A stretch of DNA of 25,113 nucleotides, from positions 1 to 25,113 of the forward strand of contig CAZIAK010000059.1 in NCBI GenBank assembly GCA_964537035.1. The letters run 5' to 3'. Origin of the DNA: CAZIAK01 sp964537035. Lineage in GTDB: Bacteria > Planctomycetota > B15-G4. Below the pieces are notes generated by a model, which saw only the letters and a list, made by a program, of their open reading frames with translations, searched no databases and had not been told where the DNA came from. Positions 7,961 to 15,650 of the stretch are shown one piece after another. The first letter of the stretch is position 1. Every line of letters starts with the position of its first letter. A program made the position numbers and the translations under genes.

Positions 7961-8501
7961 TCAGCGACGAGTCGCCTTGCGGCGGGTGGCTTTCTTGCGA
8001 GTAGCCTTCTTACGGGTGGTCTTCTTCGCGGCGGCCTTCTTNNNNNNNNNNNNNNNNNNNNNNNNNNNNNNNNNNNNNNNNNNNNNNNNNNNNNNNNNNN
8101 NNNNNNNNNNNNNNNNNNNNNNNNNNNNNNNNNNNNNNNNNGGCCTTCTTGCGAGTGGCCTTCTTGCGAGTGGCCTTCTTGCGTGTGGCCTTCTTGCGAG
8201 TCGCCTTCTTGCGAGTGGCCTTCTTGCGCGTGGCCTTCTTGCGAGTCGCCTTCTTGCGAGTGGCCTTCTTGCGAGTCGCCTTCTTGCGCGTGGCCTTCTT
8301 GGCAGTCGCCTTCTTGCGAGTTGCCTTCTTACGCGTCGCCTTCTTACGCGTGGTCTTCTTGGCAGTGGCCTTCTTGCGCGTTGCCTTCTTGCGCGTGGCC
8401 TTCTTACGCGTCGCCTTCTTACGCGTGGTCTTCTTGGCGGTGGCCTTCTTGCGCGTTGCCTTCTTGCGCGTGGCCTTCTTACGAGTGGCCTTCTTAGCCA
8501 T
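7961..8501 (-). CDS. Lysine-rich histone H1-like repeat protein, interrupted by assembly gap
   Basis: The protein starts MAKKATRKKATRKK and consists almost wholly of pentapeptide units KKATR, with KKATA and KKTTR variants. It ends in KKATRRKATRR before the stop at 7961. Such Lys/Ala/Thr/Arg repeats resemble the C-terminal tail of histone H1 and bacterial proteins such as AlgP, which bind DNA without sequence specificity and compact the nucleoid. A run of 100 N (8042-8141) lies inside the repeat. The frames on the two sides differ by one base only because 100 is not a multiple of three, so I read this as a gap of unknown size and not a frameshift. The true length is therefore unknown. The ATG at 8501 is chosen because GGGAG (8512-8516) lies at suitable spacing. 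Confidence 0.85.
8042..8141. other. Scaffold gap of 100 N
   Basis: Exactly 100 undetermined bases lie within the 15-bp tandem repeat. This is the conventional placeholder length for an unresolved gap, so the real number of repeats is not known. Confidence 0.98.
8142..8501 (-). repeat. 15-bp tandem repeat encoding KKATR units
   Basis: To the right of the gap there are 24 units of 15 bp (360 bp). They are near-identical, with third-position and A/R variation. Two KKATA-KKTTR pairs are spaced five units apart, which gives a 75-bp higher-order period in the gene's 5' part. More units lie left of the gap. Confidence 0.95.
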
Positions 8502-9002
8502 GGTTGACGTACTCCCTTTTGCAAAAGGTCGACCGAAACGACACATGCGTTTTGGTTTCGAACTCTGTATCGGTGGCAAAGCGCACGAATGAACACGATC
8601 GGCGCCGACGAAGACGGCGAGAGCTGTGGGCTTGTCGGGGGGCCAACGTCACTGGATCGGACGGTCGGCGCTCTTGCTTACGGCCTTCAGCGCACGCTGG
8701 TGATGAAGCCGTGCGTTCGTTAACCCTTTGATACATAGGGAATCCAGATGTTGGCGGGGCCAAGGTGCGGCGGATCGGTCGGTTCCTGCCCGAGTTCAGG
8801 CCAGGATCGTGGCTGGGGGATCCAGCAGTGTTCTCCGTGGATCAAAAAAACTGCGAAAAGGCTCATGCGAGACCCGGCGAATGGCCTATTGGCGCGGGAT
8901 TCGCGCCAAGGATCCCTGGTCCGTCGGGGACAGGATGGTTGACATGAGAGGCGTCCGCTTGGTTTGCTCTGCGCCCTTCGAGCCACGGCTCGAAAGTGCG
9001 GA
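8502..9002. other. Intergenic region between histone-like gene and tRNA-Arg
   Basis: I see no protein gene here. It should hold the promoter of the minus-strand histone-like gene, which I could not place, and that of tRNA-Arg. Next to the histone-like ribosome-binding site lies a 14-bp perfect palindrome, CCTTTTGCAAAAGG (8515-8528). A hairpin with an 8-bp perfect stem, TTGGCGCG/CGCGCCAA, lies at 8889-8909. A second quasi-palindrome, TTCGAGCC/GGCTCGAA, lies at 8977-8994 just before the tRNA. None has a U-tract. Confidence 0.6.
8939..8968 (+). promoter_or_regulatory. Candidate promoter for tRNA-Arg(ACG)
   Basis: A perfect -35 hexamer TTGACA (8939-8944) is followed after 18 bp by a poor -10 candidate TTTGCT (8963-8968). 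The tRNA begins 34 bp further on. The -35 box is persuasive and the -10 box is not. Confidence 0.4.
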
Positions 9003-9079
<77 letters not shown>

Positions 9080-9121
9080 CCCTCTCTCTCAGCCGTGCCG
9101 ACGGCTGACCGGCAGGCTCCC

Positions 9122-9607
9122 ATGGCGGCAATACCGGCCTCGCCTCCCTCCGATGAGCTGCTTGCCCGGGCCATGTCCTTGGCCTTTGGCGAAGCCCAGC
9201 TGGCCTTCGCGGCAGACGAGGTACCGGTGGGGGCTGCGATCCTGGGCCCTGACGGCGAGGTTCTGGCCCTGGCCCATAACGAGATCCTGGGTCTGGTTGA
9301 CCCCACAGCCCACGCCGAGCGCCTGGCCTTGAGCCGCGCCGCCCAGGCTGTGGGGGCGCCTCGATTGCCCAAGGGCTCGATCCTGGCCTCGACTCTCGAG
9401 CCTTGCGCCATGTGTGCCGGGGCCGTGGTCTTGGCCCGGGTCGACTGGTTGGTCTTCGGTGCCCTGGATCCCAAGACAGGGGCCTGCGGCTCCCTGCGGG
9501 ATGTGGTCCAGGACCACCGCCTGAACCACCGCTGCACCGTCTTGCCCAGGGTCAGGGAGGGAGACTGCGCCGAACTCCTGACTCGCTTCTTTCGCTCCAA
9601 GCGCTGA
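9122..9607 (+). CDS. tadA: tRNA-specific adenosine deaminase TadA
   Basis: TadA converts adenosine 34 of tRNA-Arg(ACG) to inosine in the cytoplasm. The 161-residue protein has the cytidine/adenosine deaminase zinc motifs. HAE at residues 64-66 supplies the zinc-binding His and the catalytic Glu, and PCAMC at 94-98 supplies the two zinc-binding cysteines. The open frame extends upstream into the tRNA, but residues before 9122 read through tRNA sequence, so the ATG at 9122 is the first sensible start. The ribosome-binding site there is weak. The length fits the family (about 150-170). The neighbourhood tRNA-Arg, tadA, tRNA-Ser, SRP RNA, dnaX supports the assignment over guanine or cytosine deaminases. 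Confidence 0.94.
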   Translation: MAAIPASPPSDELLARAMSLAFGEAQLAFAADEVPVGAAILGPDGEVLALAHNEILGLVDPTAHAERLALSRAAQAVGAPRLPKGSILASTLEPCAMCAGAVVLARVDWLVFGALDPKTGACGSLRDVVQDHRLNHRCTVLPRVREGDCAELLTRFFRSKR

Positions 9608-9634
9608 GAACTGAGAGACAGTCTGGGTGCAGGG

Positions 9635-9662
9635 TTGAGCGGCGCGGCGGCATTTCTACAAT
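9635..9662 (+). promoter_or_regulatory. Sigma-70-type promoter for tRNA-Ser(GGA)
   Basis: TTGAGC (9635-9640) and TACAAT (9657-9662) are separated by 16 bp. The tRNA-Ser gene begins 52 bp after the -10 box. This is among the best promoter matches in the window. Confidence 0.6.
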
Positions 9663-9714
9663 GCCCGGTCGGTTTCCTGAGCTACATCAGGGAGACCGCT
9701 GCACGAGACCGTGC

Positions 9715-9804
9715 GGAGAGGTGACAGAGTGGCCGATTGTGCTCGCTTGGAAAGCGAGTGAGCCGGAAACGGTTCCGAGGGTTCGAATCCCTCTCTCTCC
9801 GCCA
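9715..9804 (+). tRNA. tRNA-Ser(GGA)
   Basis: A class II tRNA of 90 nt with a long variable arm. The acceptor is GGAGAGG/TCTCTCC, the anticodon stem is CTCGC/GCGAG with loop TTGGAAA, and the T arm is GAGGG-TTCGAAT-CCCTC. Discriminator G73 is followed by an encoded CCA. The anticodon GGA reads UCC and UCU. Confidence 0.95.
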
Positions 9805-9914
9805 TCGTGGCTCTCTCAGCCTGCCAAGGGCTGGGTGGCCTCGGTGTGCGATATCGATGTGCGAAATGCAGGTTTATCAGCAGGACCCTGACCAGAACAA
9901 CGCAGACGTGACGT

Positions 9915-10002
<88 letters not shown>

Positions 10003-10035
10003 CGTCACGTTGTGCTCGTTCGATCGGGTGGGGTT

Positions 10036-10165
10036 CAGCGCCTCCCCGTCGATGATGGGGGTCGGTGACAATCGGGACGCGTGAACCGGGTCAGGCCCTG
10101 ACGGGAGCAGCCCTAAGCGAATGTGCCGTTGTGTTGCCGACTCCCTTCATCGGCGGGGTGCGTCG
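10036..10165 (+). ncRNA. ffs: Signal recognition particle RNA (small bacterial type)
   Basis: The conserved helix 8 tip can be folded exactly. GGG (10088-10090) pairs with CCC (10111-10113). The symmetric loop TCAGG opposite AGCAG is the Ffh-binding site. CCC/GGG above it is capped by TGAC, a URRC-type tetraloop. The distal arms also pair: GGGGGTCGG with CCGACTCCC, and the stretch around 10039-10055 with 10147-10163, giving a long rod. The ends are approximate. The position between tRNA-Ser/tadA and dnaX is the same as that of scr in Bacillus. This RNA and Ffh deliver membrane and secreted proteins to the translocon. Confidence 0.88.
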
Positions 10166-10242
10166 TTCCTCCGGGCTGAGCCGTACCTCCGAGCGGCGCT
10201 GCGCCTCGACGCCGGCCGGGCCCGTGGCGTAGGCTAGGACCC

Positions 10243-12213
10243 ATGGCTGCCTACACCGTTCTGGCCAATCGCTACAGGCCTCGCACCTTCGATGATGTCG
10301 TGGGCCAAGAAGATGTGGCCCGGGTGCTGCGCAGCGCCATCTCCAGCGGTCGGGCTGGCCACGCCTTTCTGTTCTCTGGCCCCCGGGGCGTGGGCAAGAC
10401 GTCCATGGCCCGCATCCTGGCCAAGGCCTTCAATTGTCTGACTTCTGGGGACGGCACCTCTTGCGATGAGTGCCGGGTCTGTGTGGCCATCGACGGCGCG
10501 GGCGAGTGCCTCGACGTGGTCGAGATCGACGGCGCCAGCCACAACCGGGTGGAGAACGTCCGCGAGCTCATCGAGAACCTGCGCTTTCGTCCGGTCGAAG
10601 CCCGGCACCGCATCTACATCATCGATGAGGTGCACATGCTCTCCACGGCGGCCTTCAATGCCCTGCTGAAGACCCTGGAGGAGCCCCCGGAGCACGCCAA
10701 GTTCATCTTGGCCACCACCGAGCCCCTCAAGGTCCCGGAGACGATCCGTTCCCGCTGTCAGCTGTTCGACTTCAGGCGGCTCACGTCGGTGCAGATCGCA
10801 GCCAGGATGTCGACGGTGTGCCAGGCCGAGGGGGTCTCCGTCCCGGACGAGCTGCCCTTGCGCCTGGCCCGACACGCCCAGGGAGGCATGCGCGACGCGC
10901 TCTCACTGCTCGATCAGCTGATCACCTTTTCTGCCGGTGCCCCGTCCATCGAAGATCTGCAGCGGCTCACCGGACGCATGTCCCCAGAGCTGCTCCATGG
11001 CTTGCTGGCGGACGCCTTGGCCGGGGACACGGCAGGGGTCCATCGCCAGACCGCCCAGGCTCTCGAACTGGGGGCTCGGGCCGCCGACCTTGTGGGGCAA
11101 CTCACCGAGGTCCTTGAGGGGCTGCTGGTCACGGTGGCGGGGGGCGAGGTGGCGGACGCCACGGACGACGAGCGCCGGGCCCTGGCTGAACTGGCGAAGC
11201 ACGCGCCCCTCGACCAGGTGATGGCCATGCTCGACGTGTTGGTCGAGGCCTCGCGGCGACTGCGTCAACAACACGACGGCCGGCTGGTGGTGGAGATGGC
11301 CGTGCTGACCCTGGCCCGCCTGGCGTCGCTGCAATCGGTGTCCGACCTGTTGGCGGGCGCGGGGCCGGCGCCCCGCGGCTCGGCTCAGATGGGCCGCGGC
11401 CCGGCTGCCCAGGGCCAGAGGGCCGCGCCGTCCAGGGGCACGCCCGTCAGGGACGGACCGGTGGCCAGGGCACGGCCTGAGCCCAGTCGCCCCCCGGCGC
11501 AAGCTCAGCAATCGGCGCAAGCTCAGCAATCGGCGCAAGCTCAGCAATCGACGCAAGCTCAGCGACCAGCGAGAGCCCAGCCATCGACGCAGGCCCAGCA
11601 GCCGAGATCCACGCCGTCTGAGGCGGCTCAAGCTGGCCCCGGATCGACGCCGCCCGTCGTGCCCGGTGCAGAGTCCCGTCAGTCCGCTCGCCCCAGCGCC
11701 GCGGCTCAGGGAGCAGAGGTCACCTTTCGGGAGCGCTTCCTGGCGGCTCTCACCGGCCGTTCCCTGCGGGCCGAGTTGGACCGCTACGTGGACATCCGCC
11801 TGGAGGGAGACGCGCTGGTGCTGGTCTTGCCTGCCGATGGGCCCTCGAAGCTCTTCGATCCCCAGGGTCGCGAACTCTCCGAGAAGCTGAAGGCCGCCGG
11901 GCTCAAGGTCGTGGGTCGAGCGGTGCAGCTCCGTTGCGAGGCCGGTCCTGCACCCGGCCCCTCTCCCGAGGCCTCAGGCCAAGCAGCGGGTGCGGGCCAT
12001 CCCTCCGCGACGACCGAGGACGCGAGCGCGACTCCGGGAGCGACGGGCACCGGGGCACCCGATCGCGCCAGGCCTCCAGCCGCCGATCCCCCAACTCAAG
12101 GGGCGGGGCATGGGGCTGCGCCGCCGCCGCGCCGGGGCTCAAAGGACGGTCTGTCCGCCGCGGAACAGCGCGTCGAGGACGCCTGGCCCGACTCCGAGAG
12201 AGTCGACTTCTGA
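10243..12213 (+). CDS. dnaX: DNA polymerase III subunit gamma/tau
   Basis: DnaX is the motor of the clamp loader that places the beta clamp on DNA. The 656-residue protein opens with the typical ANRYRPRTFDDVVGQE. Walker A GPRGVGKT lies at residues 46-53, and a zinc site is formed by C65, C74, C77 and C80. Walker B IIDEVHML is at 126-133 and the SRC motif at 170-172. After the collar domain (to about 375) comes a long Pro/Gln/Ala-rich linker that includes an 18-bp tandem repeat. A tau-like C-terminal domain follows at about 490-565, then a second disordered tail. I saw no A-rich slippery site, so a shorter gamma form by frameshifting is not indicated. AGGA just before the ATG serves as ribosome-binding site. 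Confidence 0.96.
   Translation: MAAYTVLANRYRPRTFDDVVGQEDVARVLRSAISSGRAGHAFLFSGPRGVGKTSMARILAKAFNCLTSGDGTSCDECRVCVAIDGAGECLDVVEIDGASHNRVENVRELIENLRFRPVEARHRIYIIDEVHMLSTAAFNALLKTLEEPPEHAKFILATTEPLKVPETIRSRCQLFDFRRLTSVQIAARMSTVCQAEGVSVPDELPLRLARHAQGGMRDALSLLDQLITFSAGAPSIEDLQRLTGRMSPELLHGLLADALAGDTAGVHRQTAQALELGARAADLVGQLTEVLEGLLVTVAGGEVADATDDERRALAELAKHAPLDQVMAMLDVLVEASRRLRQQHDGRLVVEMAVLTLARLASLQSVSDLLAGAGPAPRGSAQMGRGPAAQGQRAAPSRGTPVRDGPVARARPEPSRPPAQAQQSAQAQQSAQAQQSTQAQRPARAQPSTQAQQPRSTPSEAAQAGPGSTPPVVPGAESRQSARPSAAAQGAEVTFRERFLAALTGRSLRAELDRYVDIRLEGDALVLVLPADGPSKLFDPQGRELSEKLKAAGLKVVGRAVQLRCEAGPAPGPSPEASGQAAGAGHPSATTEDASATPGATGTGAPDRARPPAADPPTQGAGHGAAPPPRRGSKDGLSAAEQRVEDAWPDSERVDF
11497..11604 (+). 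repeat. 18-bp tandem repeat in dnaX linker (6 units)
   Basis: Three exact copies of an 18-bp unit (11497-11550), encoding AQAQQS, are followed by three degenerate copies to 11604. They cover residues 419-454 in the disordered linker, so copy number can vary in frame without touching the folded domains. Confidence 0.93.
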
Positions 12214-12288
12214 GGGGATCTGAGGCACGATCAGGTCGTGGAGCGCGGCCCGAGACGCTCTTCTCCCCGTCTCCGGAGTCATCTGACC

Positions 12289-12588
12289 ATGGATTTCAGG
12301 CATCTGCTCGAACAGGCCAAGAACCTCGAAAAGAACCTGGCCAAGATCGAGGAGACCCTGGCGGAGCACGAGACCGTCGGCAAGGCTAGCGGCGTCGAAG
12401 TGCGCATGAATGGAGTGGGCGATGTGCTCTCCTTGGACATCGACCCCGAGCTGATCAAGACGGGTGACGCCGAGCTGGTCGCCCAGGCCGTGCGTGTCGC
12501 GCTCAACCAGGCGGTCCAGGCCTCGCGCAAGTATCGCGACGATCAGCGGGGCGATCTGACCGGCGGGTTGAAGCTGCCCGACTTCTGA
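12289..12588 (+). CDS. ybaB: YbaB/EbfC family nucleoid-associated protein
   Basis: YbaB proteins are small dimeric DNA-binding proteins encoded between dnaX and recR in many bacteria. The 99-residue product has the expected helical N-terminus (FRHLLEQAKNLEKNL) and the family's central strand with a conserved glycine (VRMNGVGDVLSLDIDPELI). A C-terminal helix rich in A, Q and R follows, ending GGLKLPDF. The frame is open from 12238, but the ATG at 12289 matches the family N-terminus and has GGAG 11 nt upstream. The gene lies 75 bp after dnaX and 45 bp before recR, in the same operon. Confidence 0.92.
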   Translation: MDFRHLLEQAKNLEKNLAKIEETLAEHETVGKASGVEVRMNGVGDVLSLDIDPELIKTGDAELVAQAVRVALNQAVQASRKYRDDQRGDLTGGLKLPDF

Positions 12589-12633
12589 GTCTCTGGCGTG
12601 GCCTGACGGGGCGCTGAGGGTAGGATTGCCCCC

Positions 12634-13239
12634 ATGGGCTATCCCACTCCAGTCGCGCGCCTCATCGAAGCCCTCAAACAGCTCCCTGGCGTAGGCAGTC
12701 GCACCGCCGAACGTCACGCCTTCCATTTGCTGCGGGCGCCCCCGAACGAGGTGCTCGAGCTGGCGGCGGCGATCGAGGCCATCACCACGGCGGTGTTGTC
12801 CTGTTCTCTCTGCCACAACATGTCCGAGGCGGATCCCTGCCCGATCTGCAGCGACGAGACCCGCGAGGGACAGCGGCTGCTCGTGGTGGAACAACCCCGA
12901 GATCTGGTGGCCTTCGAAGAGGCCGGTTGGCGGGGCCGGTACCACGTCTTGCTGGGGCACGTGAGCCCGCTCGAAGGGCTCGAAGCCCGTGACCTGACCC
13001 TCGACGCCCTGTCCCAGCGAGTGGCCGAGCAGCAGATCACCGAGGTGGTGGTGGCCACGAACCCCGACTACGAAGGGGACGCCACCGCACTGCACGTCTC
13101 CCGGGTCCTGTCCGACCTCGAGGTCTCGGTGACCCGCATCGCCCGGGGCGTGGCTTCGGGGTCTGCCATCGAGTACAGCAACGCGGCCATGCTCTCGGAC
13201 GCCCTCGCCGGCCGCACGCAGATGGACGGGCCGTCATGA
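12634..13239 (+). CDS. recR: Recombination protein RecR
   Basis: RecR works with RecO and RecF to load RecA on gapped DNA. The 201-residue protein has a helix-hairpin-helix near residues 17-34 (LPGVGSRTAERHAFHLL). A four-cysteine zinc finger follows (C57, C60, C69, C72), then a Toprim domain from about residue 81 (LLVVEQPRDLVAFEE) with NPDYEGDATA at 143-151. The C-terminal SAIEYSNAAMLSDALAGR is typical of the family. The length is standard. The start at 12634 follows the pattern MGYPTPVARLIEALKQLPGVG seen in homologues. The stop overlaps the rpoN start by 4 bp (ATGA). Confidence 0.96.
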   Translation: MGYPTPVARLIEALKQLPGVGSRTAERHAFHLLRAPPNEVLELAAAIEAITTAVLSCSLCHNMSEADPCPICSDETREGQRLLVVEQPRDLVAFEEAGWRGRYHVLLGHVSPLEGLEARDLTLDALSQRVAEQQITEVVVATNPDYEGDATALHVSRVLSDLEVSVTRIARGVASGSAIEYSNAAMLSDALAGRTQMDGPS

Positions 13240-14642
13240 AGCTCGGCCTGAACCAGAACCTCCGCCCCGAGCTGGGCCTGCGGTTGTCGCCCCAGATCTT
13301 GCAGCGCATCGAGGTGCTGCAGCTGCCCTCCCTCGACCTGGCCGAGATGATCGATCAGGAGCTGCAGGAGAACGACGCCCTCGAGGTGGACACCGAACTC
13401 GACGAAGCGTCGGCCGAGGTCGATGACGACGACGGCTCCGAGCTGGACGACATCGCCGCTGACGACGATTGGCGGCCAGCGAGCTCTCAAGGCGAGGGCA
13501 ACTCGAGTACCGACGTGTTGCAGGCCACCGCCGCCGCGCCGGTGACCTTGAACGACCATCTGTCAGGCCAGCTCGAACTGATGGACCTGACCCGCCTGGA
13601 GCACGACATCGCCTCCGTGCTGATCGATGCCCTCGATGACCGGGGCTGGTTGGTGATGGATCTCAACGACATCGCCGTCGACACGCAACCGGCGGCCACT
13701 TTGGGCGACAAGGAGCACGCCCTCCATCTTGTGCAGCGACTTGAGCCCGCCGGCGTGGGCTGCCGGGACATGGTCGAGTGTCTGCTGCTTCAGCTCGATC
13801 CTGACGGCCCTGGCTATCAACTCCTGGCCACCCTGGTGTTGGGCCACCTCGACGACATCGCCCACAATCGCATCCCGCGTATCGTCAGGGAGACTGGCCA
13901 GGAGGTCGACGCGGTGCTCGCGGCCATCGACGAGATCAGCCATCTCGACCCCCTGCCAGGTCGGCGATTCGGGAGCGCGGCCGTGCCCCACGTGCGCCCT
14001 GACGTGACCGTCTACAGAGCGGGCGATGACTTCGAGATCTCTCTCGAGAACGACTGGATCCCCAACCTGCTCGTCTCCCGTGCCTATCTCGACATGTCTC
14101 GCGATCGCTCCACGGACGTGGCCTTGCGCAAGCACATTCGTGGGCGCATCGAGGCCGCCCGTTCACTGATCGACGCGGTGGCCCAGCGCAAGCACACGCT
14201 CTTTCGGGTGGCCAGCGAGCTGGTCAATCGTCAGGCGGACTTCATCGAGAAGGGCAAGTCGCGCCTGCGTCCCCTGCGCATGCAAGAGGTGGCTGACGCT
14301 CTCGGGGTGCACGTGTCCACGGTGAGTCGGGCGATCAGCGGCAAGTACCTGCAGACGCCCCACGGCATCATGCCCATGAAGGGGCTCTTCACCGGGGAGA
14401 TCCCCGCCCGGGTTGGGGCGGCGGCTGGTGGGGGCGAGTCCGAGAGTCGGGCCAGCGTGCAAGAGCGCATTCGCGACATCATCGAGGCGGAGGACAAGCT
14501 CCATCCCCTCTCAGACGAGGCCATCGTGTCGATCCTTGCCGAGCGCCATGGGCTGGCGATCGCCCGGCGCACGGTGACCAAGTACCGCAAGGCCATGAAG
14601 ATCGGTTCGTCTCGCGCCCGGCGGGTCTACCGCTCGTCGTGA
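13236..14642 (+). CDS. rpoN: RNA polymerase sigma-54 factor
   Basis: Sigma-54 directs polymerase to -24/-12 promoters that need AAA+ activators. The 468-residue protein has the Gln/Leu-rich region I (LRLSPQILQRIEVLQLPSLDL) and an acidic region II at about 45-85. Core-binding and helix-turn-helix regions follow (MQEVADALGVHVSTVSRAI). The RpoN box ARRTVTKYRK lies at 443-452, the element that reads the -24 site. All diagnostic parts are present and the length is normal. The ATG overlaps the recR stop, and the stop overlaps truA (GTGA), so recR, rpoN and truA are coupled. A region I glutamine-rich start right after the ATG fixes the N-terminus. Confidence 0.97.
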   Translation: MKLGLNQNLRPELGLRLSPQILQRIEVLQLPSLDLAEMIDQELQENDALEVDTELDEASAEVDDDDGSELDDIAADDDWRPASSQGEGNSSTDVLQATAAAPVTLNDHLSGQLELMDLTRLEHDIASVLIDALDDRGWLVMDLNDIAVDTQPAATLGDKEHALHLVQRLEPAGVGCRDMVECLLLQLDPDGPGYQLLATLVLGHLDDIAHNRIPRIVRETGQEVDAVLAAIDEISHLDPLPGRRFGSAAVPHVRPDVTVYRAGDDFEISLENDWIPNLLVSRAYLDMSRDRSTDVALRKHIRGRIEAARSLIDAVAQRKHTLFRVASELVNRQADFIEKGKSRLRPLRMQEVADALGVHVSTVSRAISGKYLQTPHGIMPMKGLFTGEIPARVGAAAGGGESESRASVQERIRDIIEAEDKLHPLSDEAIVSILAERHGLAIARRTVTKYRKAMKIGSSRARRVYRSS

Positions 14643-15418
14643 GTGCGCCCTGTCGTCGGCGGTTGGTCCTGGCCTATGACGGCACCGACTTCGCGGGGTG
14701 GCAGGTTCAGCCTGATCGACGCTCCGTGCAGGGCACCGTGCAGTCGGCGTTGGGCAAGCTGTTCGAGGAGGCCGTGGCCGTGCAAGGGTCGGGGCGCACC
14801 GATGCAGGGGTTCATGCCTTGGGGCAGGTGGCCCACTTCGATGACCCCAAGGGCTGGCCTCTCGGGCGGCTCGAGGGCGCCCTGGGCGGGACCCTTCCCG
14901 CCGATGTTCGCGTGTTGCGGGTGGAGGATGTCCCGGCAGACTTTCACGCCCTGAGGAGTGCTCGACGCAAGAGCTACGTCTATCAGTTCTGGCGCTCAGC
15001 AGCTCGGGGGGGCAAGCGTGCCTTGCTCAGCTCTGTGCCTCCTTTGCTGCGGCGCACCCACCTGGCCTGTCGGGCAGACCTGGATCTGGCCGCCATGCGC
15101 CGGGCCGCGGCCGCACTGCGAGGGACCCACGACTTCACCACCCTGAGCAAGGCCATGCCCGAGTGGCGGTCGACCCTCAAGCGGGTCGACGCCGTGCGCC
15201 TGCTGCAAGACAGGCATATCCTGCGCTTGGTAGTGACCGGAGAGGGTTTTCTCTACGGCATGGTGCGTCTGATGGGCGGCCTGCTGCTCGCGGTGGGGGA
15301 GGGCAGCCGGTCTCCTGAGGAGGTGCCCTCGCTGCTCAAAGCTCGAGACCGGGCCCTGGCTCCCGCGTCTCTCCCCGCCCACGGTCTCTTGCTCTGGCGA
15401 GTCGATTACCCGACCTGA
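14639..15418 (+). CDS. truA: tRNA pseudouridine synthase A
   Basis: TruA makes pseudouridine at positions 38-40 of the tRNA anticodon stem-loop. The 259-residue protein shows the N-terminal YDGTDFAGWQVQP and the catalytic motif GRTDAGVHALGQV with Asp55. FHALRSARRKSYVY follows, and the C-terminal GEGFLYGMVRLMGGLLLAVGEG matches the family. The length is standard. The start is GTG, overlapping the rpoN stop by 4 bp; it is placed between the sigma-54 gene and the hibernation factor gene, which are adjacent in many proteobacteria. A 232-bp gap with a promoter candidate follows, so the operon probably ends or is re-initiated here. Confidence 0.95.
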   Translation: MSAPCRRRLVLAYDGTDFAGWQVQPDRRSVQGTVQSALGKLFEEAVAVQGSGRTDAGVHALGQVAHFDDPKGWPLGRLEGALGGTLPADVRVLRVEDVPADFHALRSARRKSYVYQFWRSAARGGKRALLSSVPPLLRRTHLACRADLDLAAMRRAAAALRGTHDFTTLSKAMPEWRSTLKRVDAVRLLQDRHILRLVVTGEGFLYGMVRLMGGLLLAVGEGSRSPEEVPSLLKARDRALAPASLPAHGLLLWRVDYPT

Positions 15419-15516
15419 GTGACGGCATCTCGGGGACGGTCGCGCGGTCGGTGATCTGCAGGGCGAGCAAGGGTGGCGCTTGCCTCCGAGGGCAGGAGGC
15501 GTGGACCCCAGAGTCC

Positions 15517-15525
15517 TGCTATGAT
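15517..15525 (+). promoter_or_regulatory. Extended -10 promoter candidate for hpf operon
   Basis: TGCTATGAT carries the TGn extension followed by a near-consensus -10 hexamer TATGAT (15520-15525). No good -35 box lies 16-18 bp upstream. It would give a leader of about 118 nt before hpf. Just upstream, GCCTCC/GGAGGC (15482-15500) can form a small hairpin. Confidence 0.4.
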
Positions 15526-15650
15526 CGACCCCGTGGTGAGGCTCTCTGGTTCGCCGATTTGAGTCGTCGACGTGGCTTCACCTTTTGTCCGCTGAGTTCC
15601 CGAACGCTGCGTCGCTGCGCGGGGAGCTACGCTGAGCATGGATTCCCTAC

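Noticed and set aside
8142..8501. CRISPR-like array
   Set aside because: The 15-bp repeats are contiguous, without spacers, and encode a regular peptide.
8149..8592. Plus-strand frame of VAFLR repeats resembling a hydrophobic repeat protein
   Set aside because: It is the reverse-strand reading of the KKATR repeat; the minus strand has the start, ribosome-binding site and terminator.
7961..8596. Apparent frameshift in the histone-like gene
   Set aside because: The frame change coincides with a 100-N placeholder whose length is not a multiple of three; gap size is unknown.
8889..8909. 8-bp stem hairpin upstream of tRNA-Arg as an intrinsic terminator
   Set aside because: No T-tract follows on either strand and no gene ends just before it.
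10243..12213. Programmed frameshift in dnaX to make gamma
   Set aside because: I saw no A-rich slippery sequence with a downstream stem in the linker region.
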